54,002 nt of DNA. It comes from Methanolobus sp. GTDB taxonomy: Archaea > Halobacteriota > Methanosarcinia > Methanosarcinales > Methanosarcinaceae. The notes beneath the pieces were generated by a model. The model ran no database searches and had not been told where the DNA came from. It saw only the letters and a program-made list of their open reading frames with translations. This document shows positions 18,582 through 26,780 of this stretch, piece by piece. A program made the translations under genes and the position numbers. The stretch covers positions 1 to 54,002 of the forward strand of contig NZ_JAUXNK010000052.1 of assembly GCF_030682845.1 (NCBI RefSeq), read 5' to 3'. Numbering within the stretch: position 1 is the stretch's first letter; every line of letters begins with the position of its first letter.

Positions 18582-18883
18582 TGTTCCTGGAGGAATACCG
18601 TATCGGGGTAATCACGGATAATATCGCGATCCAGTATCTACTCGATATTGGCGTGAATCAAAGTCCGGTCGTACCCGAAAGCAACGTATCCTCGATCATT
18701 GGTGCGCTTGATAACGGTGAAATCGATCTCTGGGCATGTCCTGAGACTGCCGGCAGGTACTTCACCGAACAGGCAACCGGCTGGGAGGAATATGTCTACA
18801 TGAATCCTGTACAGGCGAATCTGTACTATAAGACCACGTACTACAGGTTGGTCACAGGGAAGCCTGATAGACAACAATTATAG
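18578..18883 (+). pseudogene. Fragment of a periplasmic solute-binding (SBP_bac_3-like) domain
   Basis: This 101-residue frame overlaps the kinase stop by 4 nt. It reads like the middle of a family-3 solute-binding domain: EEYRIGVITDNIAIQYLL, then SSIIGALDNGEIDLWACPET and AGRYFTEQATGWEEYVYM. There is no signal peptide, no first lobe and no typical C-terminal end (it stops after TGKPDRQQL), while family members have more than 200 residues. It may be a decayed remnant or a small cytosolic accessory translated with the kinase. The 4-nt overlap favours real translation; the truncated fold favours a remnant. Confidence 0.6.
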
Positions 18884-18908
18884 GGGTTTTGCGTTATATA
18901 ACCTTATA

Positions 18909-19547
18909 ATGACATCTGAAGACAATATTAATGGGCCTGCCATTTCTGGGAAGTCCGCTACTTTCTGCACACTGACAGAAGATACAGGTTCTACCCGAAG
19001 AAGGGATGTTATTATTGTAGGACTGCTAATCATATTCATTCTGGCATGGTCAATTTTCCTGATATACTATCCTCCGGAAGAGATCGTAGGGCATTTGGGA
19101 GTGCATAACACCTATCTGGTTGTTTTCCTGCTGGCTGCCATAGGTGGTGTATCTGCTTTCACTTCAACGTCCTTCTACACAGCATTGGTCACAATATCAC
19201 TGGGAGGAGTTAATCCGGTATACCTCGCACTTTTTGCAAGTGTCGGACTTACATTTGGAGATATTGTATTCTATGTTGTCGGCAAAAAAGGAAAACAATG
19301 TGTTCCCTCAAAGTACGGAAAACATATAGGCCGTTTTTTTCAGTTTATAAAAGATAGTGGTGACAAGAACATAGTTTTGTTGATATTTGTTTACTCCTTA
19401 ACTCCACTTCCCAGCGATATACTGGCAGTTGCGCTGGCATTCGCGGGCTTTCCCCTTAAGAAAATGGTCCCTCCGTTACTTGTAGGAAACTTTGTACTTG
19501 TACTTATACTGGCGGAACTTGCGATATATGGCTATCAGTTATTCTGA
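18909..19547 (+). CDS. DedA/VTT-domain membrane protein
   Basis: This 212-residue protein has a polar N-terminus and about five hydrophobic segments (VIIVGLLIIFILAWSIFLIY at about 34-53, then around 70-90, 95-125, 150-180 and 185-210). The VTT/SNARE-associated core appears as TLGDIVFYVVGKKG-like text (actual: GLTFGDIVFYVVGKKG) and a proline-bearing segment VYSLTPLPSDILAVALAFAG. Relatives are implicated in lipid scrambling and membrane homeostasis; the role here is inference. It starts 25 nt after the solute-binding fragment and may be in the same transcript. Confidence 0.88.
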   Translation: MTSEDNINGPAISGKSATFCTLTEDTGSTRRRDVIIVGLLIIFILAWSIFLIYYPPEEIVGHLGVHNTYLVVFLLAAIGGVSAFTSTSFYTALVTISLGGVNPVYLALFASVGLTFGDIVFYVVGKKGKQCVPSKYGKHIGRFFQFIKDSGDKNIVLLIFVYSLTPLPSDILAVALAFAGFPLKKMVPPLLVGNFVLVLILAELAIYGYQLF

Positions 19548-19674
19548 AGATATGAAAAAAAGATGCTAAATCTTACTAGGGGGACCGCACAATGGATCAG
19601 TATTAGAAGGCGGCATGGACAGGAGATGGTCGGATCTCACAGTAGAGTTATCAAAAATGAGTGTTGTAAGTGAG

Positions 19675-19793
19675 CTGGCAGCGATCCGTAGTTCCCGAAG
19701 ACTCGCGTACTTCAGTACAATATGGAACGCTGGAGGACTTATCTTCTGTGTACGGAAAGGGTACAGGAATTGCCCCGCCGCTATGGCCGCCAG
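19675..19793 (-). rRNA. rrf: 5S ribosomal RNA, unlinked and slightly divergent
   Basis: On the minus strand the sequence opens CTGGCGGCCATAGCGGCGGG and ends GATCGCTGCCAG, closing an 8-bp helix I (19786-19793 with 19675-19682; one G-U). Conserved archaeal 5S blocks are recognisable: GGCGGCCATAGCGG, CCTGTACCC, ACACAGAAGATAAG, CCAGCGTTCC, GTACTG and GGGAAC. The length, about 119 nt, is normal. Two departures stand out: loop C has CCGTACAC instead of the usual CCGAACAC, and helix II pairs GGCGGG with TCCTCC, giving one C-T mismatch and a G-U. No 16S or 23S gene is in the window. Protein-like frames across it are artefacts. Confidence 0.87.
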
Positions 19794-20135
19794 ATTCACT
19801 TATAATAGCGATGAAGGGAAGGGAAAGCAAGGGAAGATAAAGCCGAGGTATGGACTGGAACTTAAATGGGTTCTTTCGCCACCTTGAATGGTCTTCCATT
19901 GAAATCATTGGTTAAATACTTTACCTTCGATGTTCTTTATCACATTATATCTAATGCTGGATAACTGTAATGCTTTTATTATTACTGCCGCTGGGGTATG
20001 GTTATAGCACTTGGAAGTTACAACTCATATAATATTATTGTAAATATTAATATATTATTCCAGTGGAAATGAGGGGGTCACTGCTTGCTAAATGAATCCT
20101 TTTTTTAAATAAATCTCCTGTTGAACTCGATTAAA
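19794..20135. other. AT-rich intergenic stretch before IS relic
   Basis: This region lies upstream of the 5S gene on the minus strand and left of the IS end. It is AT-rich (for example around 20030-20060), with TATA-like tracts that could drive the 5S gene. No coding frame or tRNA is convincing. Confidence 0.5.
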
Positions 20136-21544
20136 CCGCCTTTCCGCAGATGTACTTTTATTTTTGGTAATTTCCGTACAAACTTGTAAATAGAGGCACT
20201 TGATATTGAATAATTGGTTATTATGAACATTACCACTAGCTCTCTTGATCATCATGGCATAGTTTCCGGAATTTTTGATGAAGTGCTGCCCAAAGTTGGG
20301 CAGCACAAGCTAGCGCATTCGCAGGTATTGAAAGCCATGATCCTCAATAGTCTTGGCTTCACAGACAGCCGATTGTATATGTATCTCAATACTTTGAGAC
20401 TATTCCCATTGAAAGGCTTCTAGGTCCTGGAATCAGTGCATCTGCTCTCAATGATGATGTTCTGGGCCGGACACTTGATAGTATCCATGCTGCCGATCCA
20501 ACTCAACTCTTTATGAAAATCGCTTTAAAAGTGATGGAAAAGATCAACATCAAAATTCAGCTTCTTCACTGTGATACCACAAACTTCAGTGTTTACGGAG
20601 ATTATGAAGACAGTAGTAATGGATCTACAATTGAGATTACTTATGGTCATGCCAAAGACAAAAGAGATGATTTGAAACGATTTGGACTTGGAATGATCAC
20701 AAATCAGTGTGGTATCCCGTTATTCGCAAAGGCTTATTCAGGTAACACTTCAGACAAAGAGAGCATAATCAAAGCTATGAAAAGACTTACAGAAAACATA
20801 ACATTTCCTGATGATGTTTATTATATCGCTGACAATGCCCTGTATTCTGAGGATAACGTTAAATCAATGGGAAAAGGCATGAAGTGGATCACAAGAGTTT
20901 CTTCAACATTGAATCTTTCTACGGAGCTATTGAGTTCAAATCTGAAATTCATTACTGGAGAAGATTCCCGCTATTCTTTCCATGAGACTTTCGCGAATTA
21001 TGCCAATATAAAACAAAAATGGGTTGTTGTTCATTCTATTGAAATGCAGAAACGAAAGGATGTAACCTTTGAGAAGAAGATTGAAAAACACATGCATAAA
21101 GCTCAGAAGGAACTCAAACATCTTAAGAGCATAGATTTTGCGTGTGAGGATGCTGCAAGATCATTTGTAGAAAGGTGGAAGCAGGAAAATACTTACTGTT
21201 CACTGGAAAAAGTACAGATATCTGCAGTTTCCAAAAAGCAAAATGTCAAAAGAGGAAGACCTCGGAAAGATGAAAAAAATCATCACTTGCTATGTAATTG
21301 ATGTTCAAGTAGCCATGAATGAAGAATTCATACAACATGAAGCAGAATATCTCGGAAGATTCATTGTCGCTAGCAATGACCTGAATATTGGTGCTGAAAG
21401 GTATCACAGAAGTAAGAGTAAATATGGAGTCAAATGTCCAAATGCAGATTGCAAATATGGATCTGATCAAAGAAAAGATTATTAGGATAATGGGAAAGAG
21501 CTGTGAAAAATACTATTTCTAAGGAGACATCTGCAGAAAGTAGG
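20136..21544 (+). mobile_element. Decayed IS1634-type insertion sequence
   Basis: A broken transposase gene lies between two imperfect inverted ends: CCGCCTTTCCGCAGATGT (20136-20153) and the complement of CCTACTTTCTGCAGATGT (21527-21544), matching at 15 of 18 positions. The 1.4-kb span is shorter than intact IS1634-type elements, which fits internal deletion. No clear target duplication was found, so the true outer boundaries may lie a few bases further out. Its last 37 nt (21503-21539) recur at 22888-22924. Confidence 0.75.
20214..21485 (+). pseudogene. IS1634-family transposase, frameshifted and internally deleted
   Basis: The N-terminus (MNITTSSLDHHGIVSGIFDE) is the DUF4277 start of IS1634 transposases. 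It reaches a stop near 20423, and reading resumes in another frame (LLGPGISASALNDDVLGRTL, then LHCDTTNFSVYGDY). The central catalytic part, frame 20513-21301, keeps DTTNFSVYG, FGLGMITNQCGIPLFAKAYS and YYIADNALYSEDN. Another shift occurs near the A-run at about 21274, after which the third frame gives VQVAMNEEFIQHEAEYLGRF. The segment that should follow (the conserved YREKW-type C-terminal region) is missing. It is not expected to be active. Confidence 0.88.
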
Positions 21545-21729
21545 ATTCAATAATATTTATGGGAAAGGAAATTGGTGATAATAGGAAGAAATAAACATAT
21601 ATGGAATTCATTTGATTGAAACTTCGAAAAAATCGTGATGTAGATATATAATTTGCTATAAATACCAACTGTTTCCTAATACTAGTCGTTGATACATGAT
21701 TTTTCAATTGTTTAATGGATGTGTTGCAA

Positions 21730-22005
21730 ATGAAACAACCATTGCTTGATGTTGTGTTAATATCAGACAAAAGAACGAAAGTTCTTCTAATCTCAAAAGA
21801 CGGGCCTCAAGAGATGCAATACTTCCTATCTTCACTCAATACTACCAGGCAGACATTACTGCCTCAGATAAGGGTACTTGAAGATCATCACCTTGTTAAT
21901 CACTACAGAGATACTTATGAATTAACAACTATTGGAAAACCAGTAGTTGGAGAGATGGCTCCTCTTTTAGATACTACAAATACTGTATTCACCCATTGCC
22001 GTTAA
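21730..22005 (+). CDS. Truncated HTH regulator, paralogue of the next gene
   Basis: This frame of about 91 residues starts MKQPLLDVVLISDKRTKVLL and aligns throughout with the first 90 residues of the following gene (SDKRTKVLLISKDGPQEM versus SEKRKDVLLFLQDGPKEM; LLPQIRVLEDHHLV versus LLPQMKMLKESHLI). It contains only the winged helix and stops before the DUF1724/FilR1 domain. The frame extends five codons upstream to 21715. It may be a decayed duplicate or a short DNA-binding protein that could interfere with its full-length neighbour. The gap to the next start is 12 nt. Confidence 0.7.
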   Translation: MKQPLLDVVLISDKRTKVLLISKDGPQEMQYFLSSLNTTRQTLLPQIRVLEDHHLVNHYRDTYELTTIGKPVVGEMAPLLDTTNTVFTHCR

Positions 22006-22017
22006 AATGGAGAACAA

Positions 22018-22803
22018 ATGAAAAAGACAATTGTTGAAATGCTGCTTGCATCCGAGAAGAGGAAAGACGTACTGTTGTTCTTACAGGACGGGCCAAAGGA
22101 AATGGAAGCACTCCTCAAGTCACTGAACACGAGCAGAACAGGGTTACTTCCCCAAATGAAAATGCTGAAAGAAAGTCACCTTATATATCAACATAGAGAC
22201 ACTTATCAACTGACAACAATTGGAAAATTAATCACTGCAGAAATGACATCTTTCCTGCGTGCCGTTGAAATGTATGGTGGAAATTATGAATATTTAGGAA
22301 CCCACAACATAGATTTTATTCCGGCACATCTTTTAAAGAAATTACCGGAAATTGGCCTTTGCAATATAATTGAAAGCACTATGTTGGATATGTTTGATTC
22401 GGAAATTGATTTTATTGAAAAAGCCATGAAATCGAAATACTGGTTCCAGGTCACCTCAATACTAGATCCTTTATTTCACGAGTTTTATATGCAGATGATA
22501 GATAACAATGTAGATGTATCAATGGTCATAAATCCGCAAGTATACAATAAGTTCAAGCTAAATCATTATAATGACTTCAAAGAGATCATTGATACCAAAC
22601 TAATCTCACTTTACTTATACCCTAAAGATCTGGAGTTCGTATCATTTATTTTAGCTGATGAATGTATCAACTTGAAACTATTAACCCATAAAAATGAATA
22701 TGACCTGAAAAAGATGATCATTTGCAATCCGGCAACTGTTGAGTGGGGGAAAGAGTTATTCGAATATTACAGGAAGAAGTCCACACTTATAATTGAGATT
22801 TAG
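22018..22803 (+). CDS. Winged-helix regulator with DUF1724 (FilR1-like) domain
   Basis: The 261-residue protein has an N-terminal winged helix (about 1-85: MLLASEKRKDVLLFLQDGPK; LLPQMKMLKESHLIYQHRDT). A C-terminal DUF1724 domain of the methanogen FilR1 family follows (about 110-255). Such regulators are abundant in Methanosarcinales and some control quorum-related or methyltransferase genes; the target here is unknown. ATG 22018 follows a GGAG-containing leader (GGAGAACAA). It is flanked on both sides by IS remnants and preceded by a truncated paralogue, suggesting local duplication in the island. Confidence 0.88.
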   Translation: MKKTIVEMLLASEKRKDVLLFLQDGPKEMEALLKSLNTSRTGLLPQMKMLKESHLIYQHRDTYQLTTIGKLITAEMTSFLRAVEMYGGNYEYLGTHNIDFIPAHLLKKLPEIGLCNIIESTMLDMFDSEIDFIEKAMKSKYWFQVTSILDPLFHEFYMQMIDNNVDVSMVINPQVYNKFKLNHYNDFKEIIDTKLISLYLYPKDLEFVSFILADECINLKLLTHKNEYDLKKMIICNPATVEWGKELFEYYRKKSTLIIEI

Positions 22804-22929
22804 GCTCTGTAGAAAAACTGTATCTTAATTTGAACTACAAGAGTTCACAGAAAGGACAGAGGATCATAAGGACCATGGGAACAAACGGTGAAAAATACTA
22901 TTTCTAAGGAGACATCTGCGGAAAATCGG
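22804..22929 (+). mobile_element. Solo 3' end of the same IS type
   Basis: Positions 22888-22924 repeat the last 37 nt of the IS relic (21503-21539) with one mismatch and continue into ACATCTGCGGAAAATCGG (22912-22929). The frame upstream also matches: transposase-like ending RTMGTNGEKYYF here versus RIMGKSCEKYYF in the relic. Only about 100 nt of element remain. The left boundary is uncertain. Confidence 0.65.
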
Positions 22930-23066
22930 CTTTATAGAAGTCTTAGTATTATCCATGTACTTAATGCCACACATTAATGGTTATTTATTTCGTGGCTTGC
23001 GTTTGGGAAAAAATAAAAACGTTTTCTCCCTGCAAAAGTCTCAATATTCAACAGCAGGAAATCAAT

Positions 23067-23243
23067 TTACTTTTCTAACGTCAGTGATTTGCCACAGCAT
23101 TCGAATCCTGGATGTTCAGAATCTGTTTCTCCAGGTTTAAGGGATTCTTTACCTTCCTTGAGTACCTGCAGCTCAATTCCGCAAGTTTCGCACATGTAAG
23201 TCTCCCCTTTCTTCATATCATGGCATGAAAGTTTATCTACCAT
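23067..23243 (-). CDS. Desulforedoxin-like small zinc/iron-binding protein
   Basis: This 58-residue frame starts MVDKLSCHDMKKGETYMCET and has CxxCG at residues 18-22 (CETCG) and CCGKSL at 49-54. That four-Cys arrangement is the one in desulforedoxin and desulfoferrodoxin N-domains (mononuclear FeCys4 or Zn). The loop between the Cys pairs is longer than in classical desulforedoxin (an insert such as ESLKPGETDSEHPGFE). A strong GGAGG site stands 7 nt upstream of the ATG (about 23251-23256). A redox or structural-zinc role is inferred from the motif. Confidence 0.8.
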   Translation of the reverse strand: MVDKLSCHDMKKGETYMCETCGIELQVLKEGKESLKPGETDSEHPGFECCGKSLTLEK

Positions 23244-23672
23244 TAACTAACCTCCCTAGAGTAGAACGAAACAGCGGTATTAATAAGTATTGGATCACAC
23301 AGCAATTACTCTGTCTCAGACCTGTTTCTGTTTGCTTTTTTGGAGTTGTGGAAAAACTCTCAAAATCAGGTGCATGAGAGTGAAAAGAGAGATAAGTATA
23401 ACTCGATAAAACCATTCATCCTGCCTTCTGCAAATGGCTTACAATTTTGCCAATTATCAGAGTCACATGGATTTGTCAATTGATCTGCCTTTCCGCAGAT
23501 AGAAGTGTTCCATGTGGTTGCAACTATTGATATATACCTTCCGGGAGCATTCCTGCAGAGCCGGGATTAGATCTACTATGGACCCCCTAAACAGAAGATC
23601 ATTCCTTCCAATTGTATGGTCGCCGCTTTTATTTAAGCATTTATGTTAAGTAGTGAGTCTACTTTCACCTTC
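23244..23672. other. Intergenic region with an IS-end-like motif
   Basis: The 429-nt region between the desulforedoxin-like gene and the CheB-CheR gene is AT-rich. It contains CTGCCTTTCCGCAGAT at 23487-23502, matching the left-end motif of the IS relic. No tRNA or coding frame is convincing. Confidence 0.55.
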
Positions 23673-26669
23673 TTATTCTCTGGCTATACGCTCGGTGGTC
23701 GCAACTGAATACACGTTACCATCCGCATCAATCAATGGGGTAGCTGTTAGCCACACATCTATGATCCGGCCATCTTTGGTGATCCTTTTGGTCAGATAAG
23801 GTTTCAGGATCTCAGCCTTACTAAGCCTCTTCAATATTTCCAAAGCTTCTTCCTTTTTTTGTTCCACTATCATGCTGCTGATGTTCATGGTCAGTGCCTC
23901 TTCTTCGCTCCAACCGTATATCTTCTCAGCAATCGGATTCCATGCAAGGATGCGACCTCCCATATCATGTAGTGTTATAGCATCGTTCGAGTCATTCACA
24001 ACTGCAGCCAGGCGGCGCAGTTTTTCGGTTTGCTTCTGAAATGTGAGCACTACCCCTCCAATGGTATTCTTTATAGTGCGATAGGGTCGCATGTTTAGAG
24101 TGTACCACTCAGCGCCAGGGATGCGGACTTCAATTTCCATAGGATTAAGGGTGCTCAGCACAGCTTTTATGTCCGATATCAGGTATTTGTAGCCTTGCAG
24201 TTTTAAAACAACATGCTCAATAGGCCGTCCCACATCTGTCGGGATCAGATGCATTACCTTTTTGATATCAGGAGTGAAACTCTGGATACGTAATTGATTG
24301 TCCACAATAATAATGCCCATACCCGTGGAAGCCAGTATGTGGCTTATATCTTCACTGGATTCTGACAGTTCCGCTACCTTGGACTGCAGCTGAGCATTGA
24401 CAGTGGACAATTCCTCGTTGAGAGATTGCAGTTCTTCTCTGGAGGTTTCCAGTTCCTCATTTGTAGATTGCATTTCCTCGTTCATGGATTGCATCTCTTC
24501 ATTGGAAGATGTGAGCTCTTCGTTGGATATCTCCAGCTGTTCATTAGAATTTTTGAGATATTCCGCCATGGTCCTCAGTTCTTCTTTGAGGGCTGCAACG
24601 TCTTCTTCATCAACGTCCTGGATATCAGCAACAATCTTCCCTTTTTTGCTCTGCCGAAGCTCTGAAGGTTCATCAAAAGTTACCAGGAACAGTCTTTGGT
24701 CAAAGAGTTCTTCCACAGGTCGCAATGTCAGATCAATAGTGGTAAAGTCACCGTTGGTCTTGACCCGAAGTCCTGAACGGACTATCTGCTCTTTATTGAC
24801 AACTACCCTGCTCAGGGCTATGGTCAATTCCTGCTGCAATCCATCACGGGCCATCTTCAGGATGTTGTAACCTGGTTCACCAGGAGGGGCTTCGAGATAC
24901 ATGCCAGTACGCCCATGAAAATAGAGAATTGTGCCGTGTTCGTTTATCAGCACACCTGCCGGGGCGTAATGTTGCAGCAACTTCCTTTCAGTCAGTTCAC
25001 GCAGTTGGAGTTTGTTATCAACGGAAAGCTTACCGGAAGGTTTGTCAGGAGGCAGCCTGGATACACTTCTTCCCTGGGGGGACGGAAAAAGTTTTGCTAC
25101 CGGGTAGTTGTATTGATCATTAAATGCCTTGCTTTGATACAGTTTTGACTGTCGGTCCAGCGTGTCAAAAAGGTACGGGAACTCTCCAATGCTCTCTGAA
25201 GAGCCAAGCAGAAGAAACCCTCCCGTGTTCAAAGCATAATGGAACATAGGAATTACCTTGTTCTGTATTTCCTTGTCCATATAGATCAGCAGGTTACGAC
25301 AACTTATCAGGTCAAGTTTGGAGAATGGCGGATCTTTGATCACATCGTGTTCTGAAAAGAGGATCATATCACGGATATTTTTCTGGATGGTATAAGTGTT
25401 GAGTTCTGGATCATGAGTGAAAAAACGCTCCAGCCTTTCAGGTGTGATATCATCGGAGATACTGGCATTATATACGCCTTTGCGGGCTTGTTCGATAGTT
25501 CTGATGTCAATATCTGTGGCAAATACCTGTACTTTGAAAGTACGCTTCAATTTGCTCATGTGCTCCGCAAGCAAGATTCCGACGGAGTATGCCTCTTCAC
25601 CTGTAGAGCAACCTACCACCCAGATACGTATGGCTGTATTCGCAGACTTACCATCAAAGAGATGTGGGATCACTTGCTCCTCAAGAGAGTCAAATACCTT
25701 GGGATTGCGGAAAAAATTTGTGACATTGATAAGAAGGTCATGGAAGAGTGCCTTAATTTCCTCCGGTTTTTGCTGCAGATAATTCGCATACCCTTCTATA
25801 AGCTTGATGTCATTGACAGCCATGCGACGCCTTATACGACGATCTATTGTTTTCTGCTTATATTGGGAAAAGTCGTGTCCTGTCCGGGCGAGCAACTGAT
25901 TGAAGATTATCTTCATAGCTCTTTGGTCATTTGATAACGGATGGGCTTTTTCCCCAAATATATGGGATACATAATCACGGAGTTGAGCTGGCATCTCACC
26001 CGGTTTTAGGATATAATCCACCAGACCTGTATCGATAGCACTTAATGGCATGCCGTTGTATTCACTTGATTCAGGATCCTGTACCATTACCATACCGCCT
26101 TCAGCCTTGATAGCCCTCACCCCCTGTGTGCCATCATTGCCGGTGCCCGAGAGTAAAATGCCAATGGATCGCTCCTGCTGGTCCGAGGCCAGAGAGCGGA
26201 GGAAGAAATCGATCGGTGTACGATGGCCACGCACCTCTGCAGGCTCCACCAAATGCAGCATGCCCTCCATAATGATCATATCCATGTTGGGTGGAATGAC
26301 ATATACACAATCTGGCTTGACCGTCATCTCGTCCTTGACATCATAGACCTGCATCTTTGTATAACGACTGAGGATATCGGAAAGCATACTTTTGTAGTCG
26401 GGTGACATGTGCTGCACCAGGACAAAGGCCATGCCCATTTTGGTATCTGCGGGAATCGCTAAAAAGAATTCTTCGAAAGCACCCAGCCCGCCGGCCGACG
26501 CACCAATGCCTACAACGGGGAATTTCTCAGAGAGAGGAAGATCTACACTTTCAACTGAAGCGGGCTGGGCAATGACAGGTATTTCTGCTGTAGTATCTGC
26601 CTGTTCCTCTGTTGAGGATTGCGTTTTCTTTTTGCTTGTAACTTTCTTATTTGTAGCCGTAGTATTCAC
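23673..26669 (-). CDS. CheB-CheR-PAS fusion protein (methylesterase/methyltransferase sensor)
   Basis: The order is a polar leader (1-48), then CheB methylesterase (about 50-240) with the triad Ser58 (GIGASAGG), His87 (LVQHMSP) and Asp179 (GTGNDG). CheR follows (about 245-530), with SAM motif VVGCSTGEEAYSVG and KLDLISCRNLLIYM. Next come a PAS-like region (about 570-690), a long Ser/Glu/Asn-rich coiled coil (about 690-775, repeated NEEMQS/NEELET units) and two C-terminal PAS domains (about 780-890, 890-998). There is no kinase core. Free-standing CheB and CheR adjust chemoreceptor methylation, but no receptor or Che gene is nearby. Such fusions often work with two-component kinases; this is inference. 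The 998-residue frame is intact. Confidence 0.93.
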   Translation of the reverse strand: MNTTATNKKVTSKKKTQSSTEEQADTTAEIPVIAQPASVESVDLPLSEKFPVVGIGASAGGLGAFEEFFLAIPADTKMGMAFVLVQHMSPDYKSMLSDILSRYTKMQVYDVKDEMTVKPDCVYVIPPNMDMIIMEGMLHLVEPAEVRGHRTPIDFFLRSLASDQQERSIGILLSGTGNDGTQGVRAIKAEGGMVMVQDPESSEYNGMPLSAIDTGLVDYILKPGEMPAQLRDYVSHIFGEKAHPLSNDQRAMKIIFNQLLARTGHDFSQYKQKTIDRRIRRRMAVNDIKLIEGYANYLQQKPEEIKALFHDLLINVTNFFRNPKVFDSLEEQVIPHLFDGKSANTAIRIWVVGCSTGEEAYSVGILLAEHMSKLKRTFKVQVFATDIDIRTIEQARKGVYNASISDDITPERLERFFTHDPELNTYTIQKNIRDMILFSEHDVIKDPPFSKLDLISCRNLLIYMDKEIQNKVIPMFHYALNTGGFLLLGSSESIGEFPYLFDTLDRQSKLYQSKAFNDQYNYPVAKLFPSPQGRSVSRLPPDKPSGKLSVDNKLQLRELTERKLLQHYAPAGVLINEHGTILYFHGRTGMYLEAPPGEPGYNILKMARDGLQQELTIALSRVVVNKEQIVRSGLRVKTNGDFTTIDLTLRPVEELFDQRLFLVTFDEPSELRQSKKGKIVADIQDVDEEDVAALKEELRTMAEYLKNSNEQLEISNEELTSSNEEMQSMNEEMQSTNEELETSREELQSLNEELSTVNAQLQSKVAELSESSEDISHILASTGMGIIIVDNQLRIQSFTPDIKKVMHLIPTDVGRPIEHVVLKLQGYKYLISDIKAVLSTLNPMEIEVRIPGAEWYTLNMRPYRTIKNTIGGVVLTFQKQTEKLRRLAAVVNDSNDAITLHDMGGRILAWNPIAEKIYGWSEEEALTMNISSMIVEQKKEEALEILKRLSKAEILKPYLTKRITKDGRIIDVWLTATPLIDADGNVYSVATTERIARE

Positions 26670-26780
26670 ACACCTTCAATGATTTTCAGAGCGAATGCAA
26701 CTCGCGAGCAATATGGACGTCAGTGTTATTATGATACTATTTACTGGCTTCCTATTTAGTAATCTTGTTTATCTTTCTTA

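Noticed and set aside
19566-19908. Protein-like frames on both strands across 19566-19908
   Set aside because: They overlap the 5S rRNA gene; apparent residues such as GGHSGGAIPVPFPYTED are translations of conserved 5S blocks.
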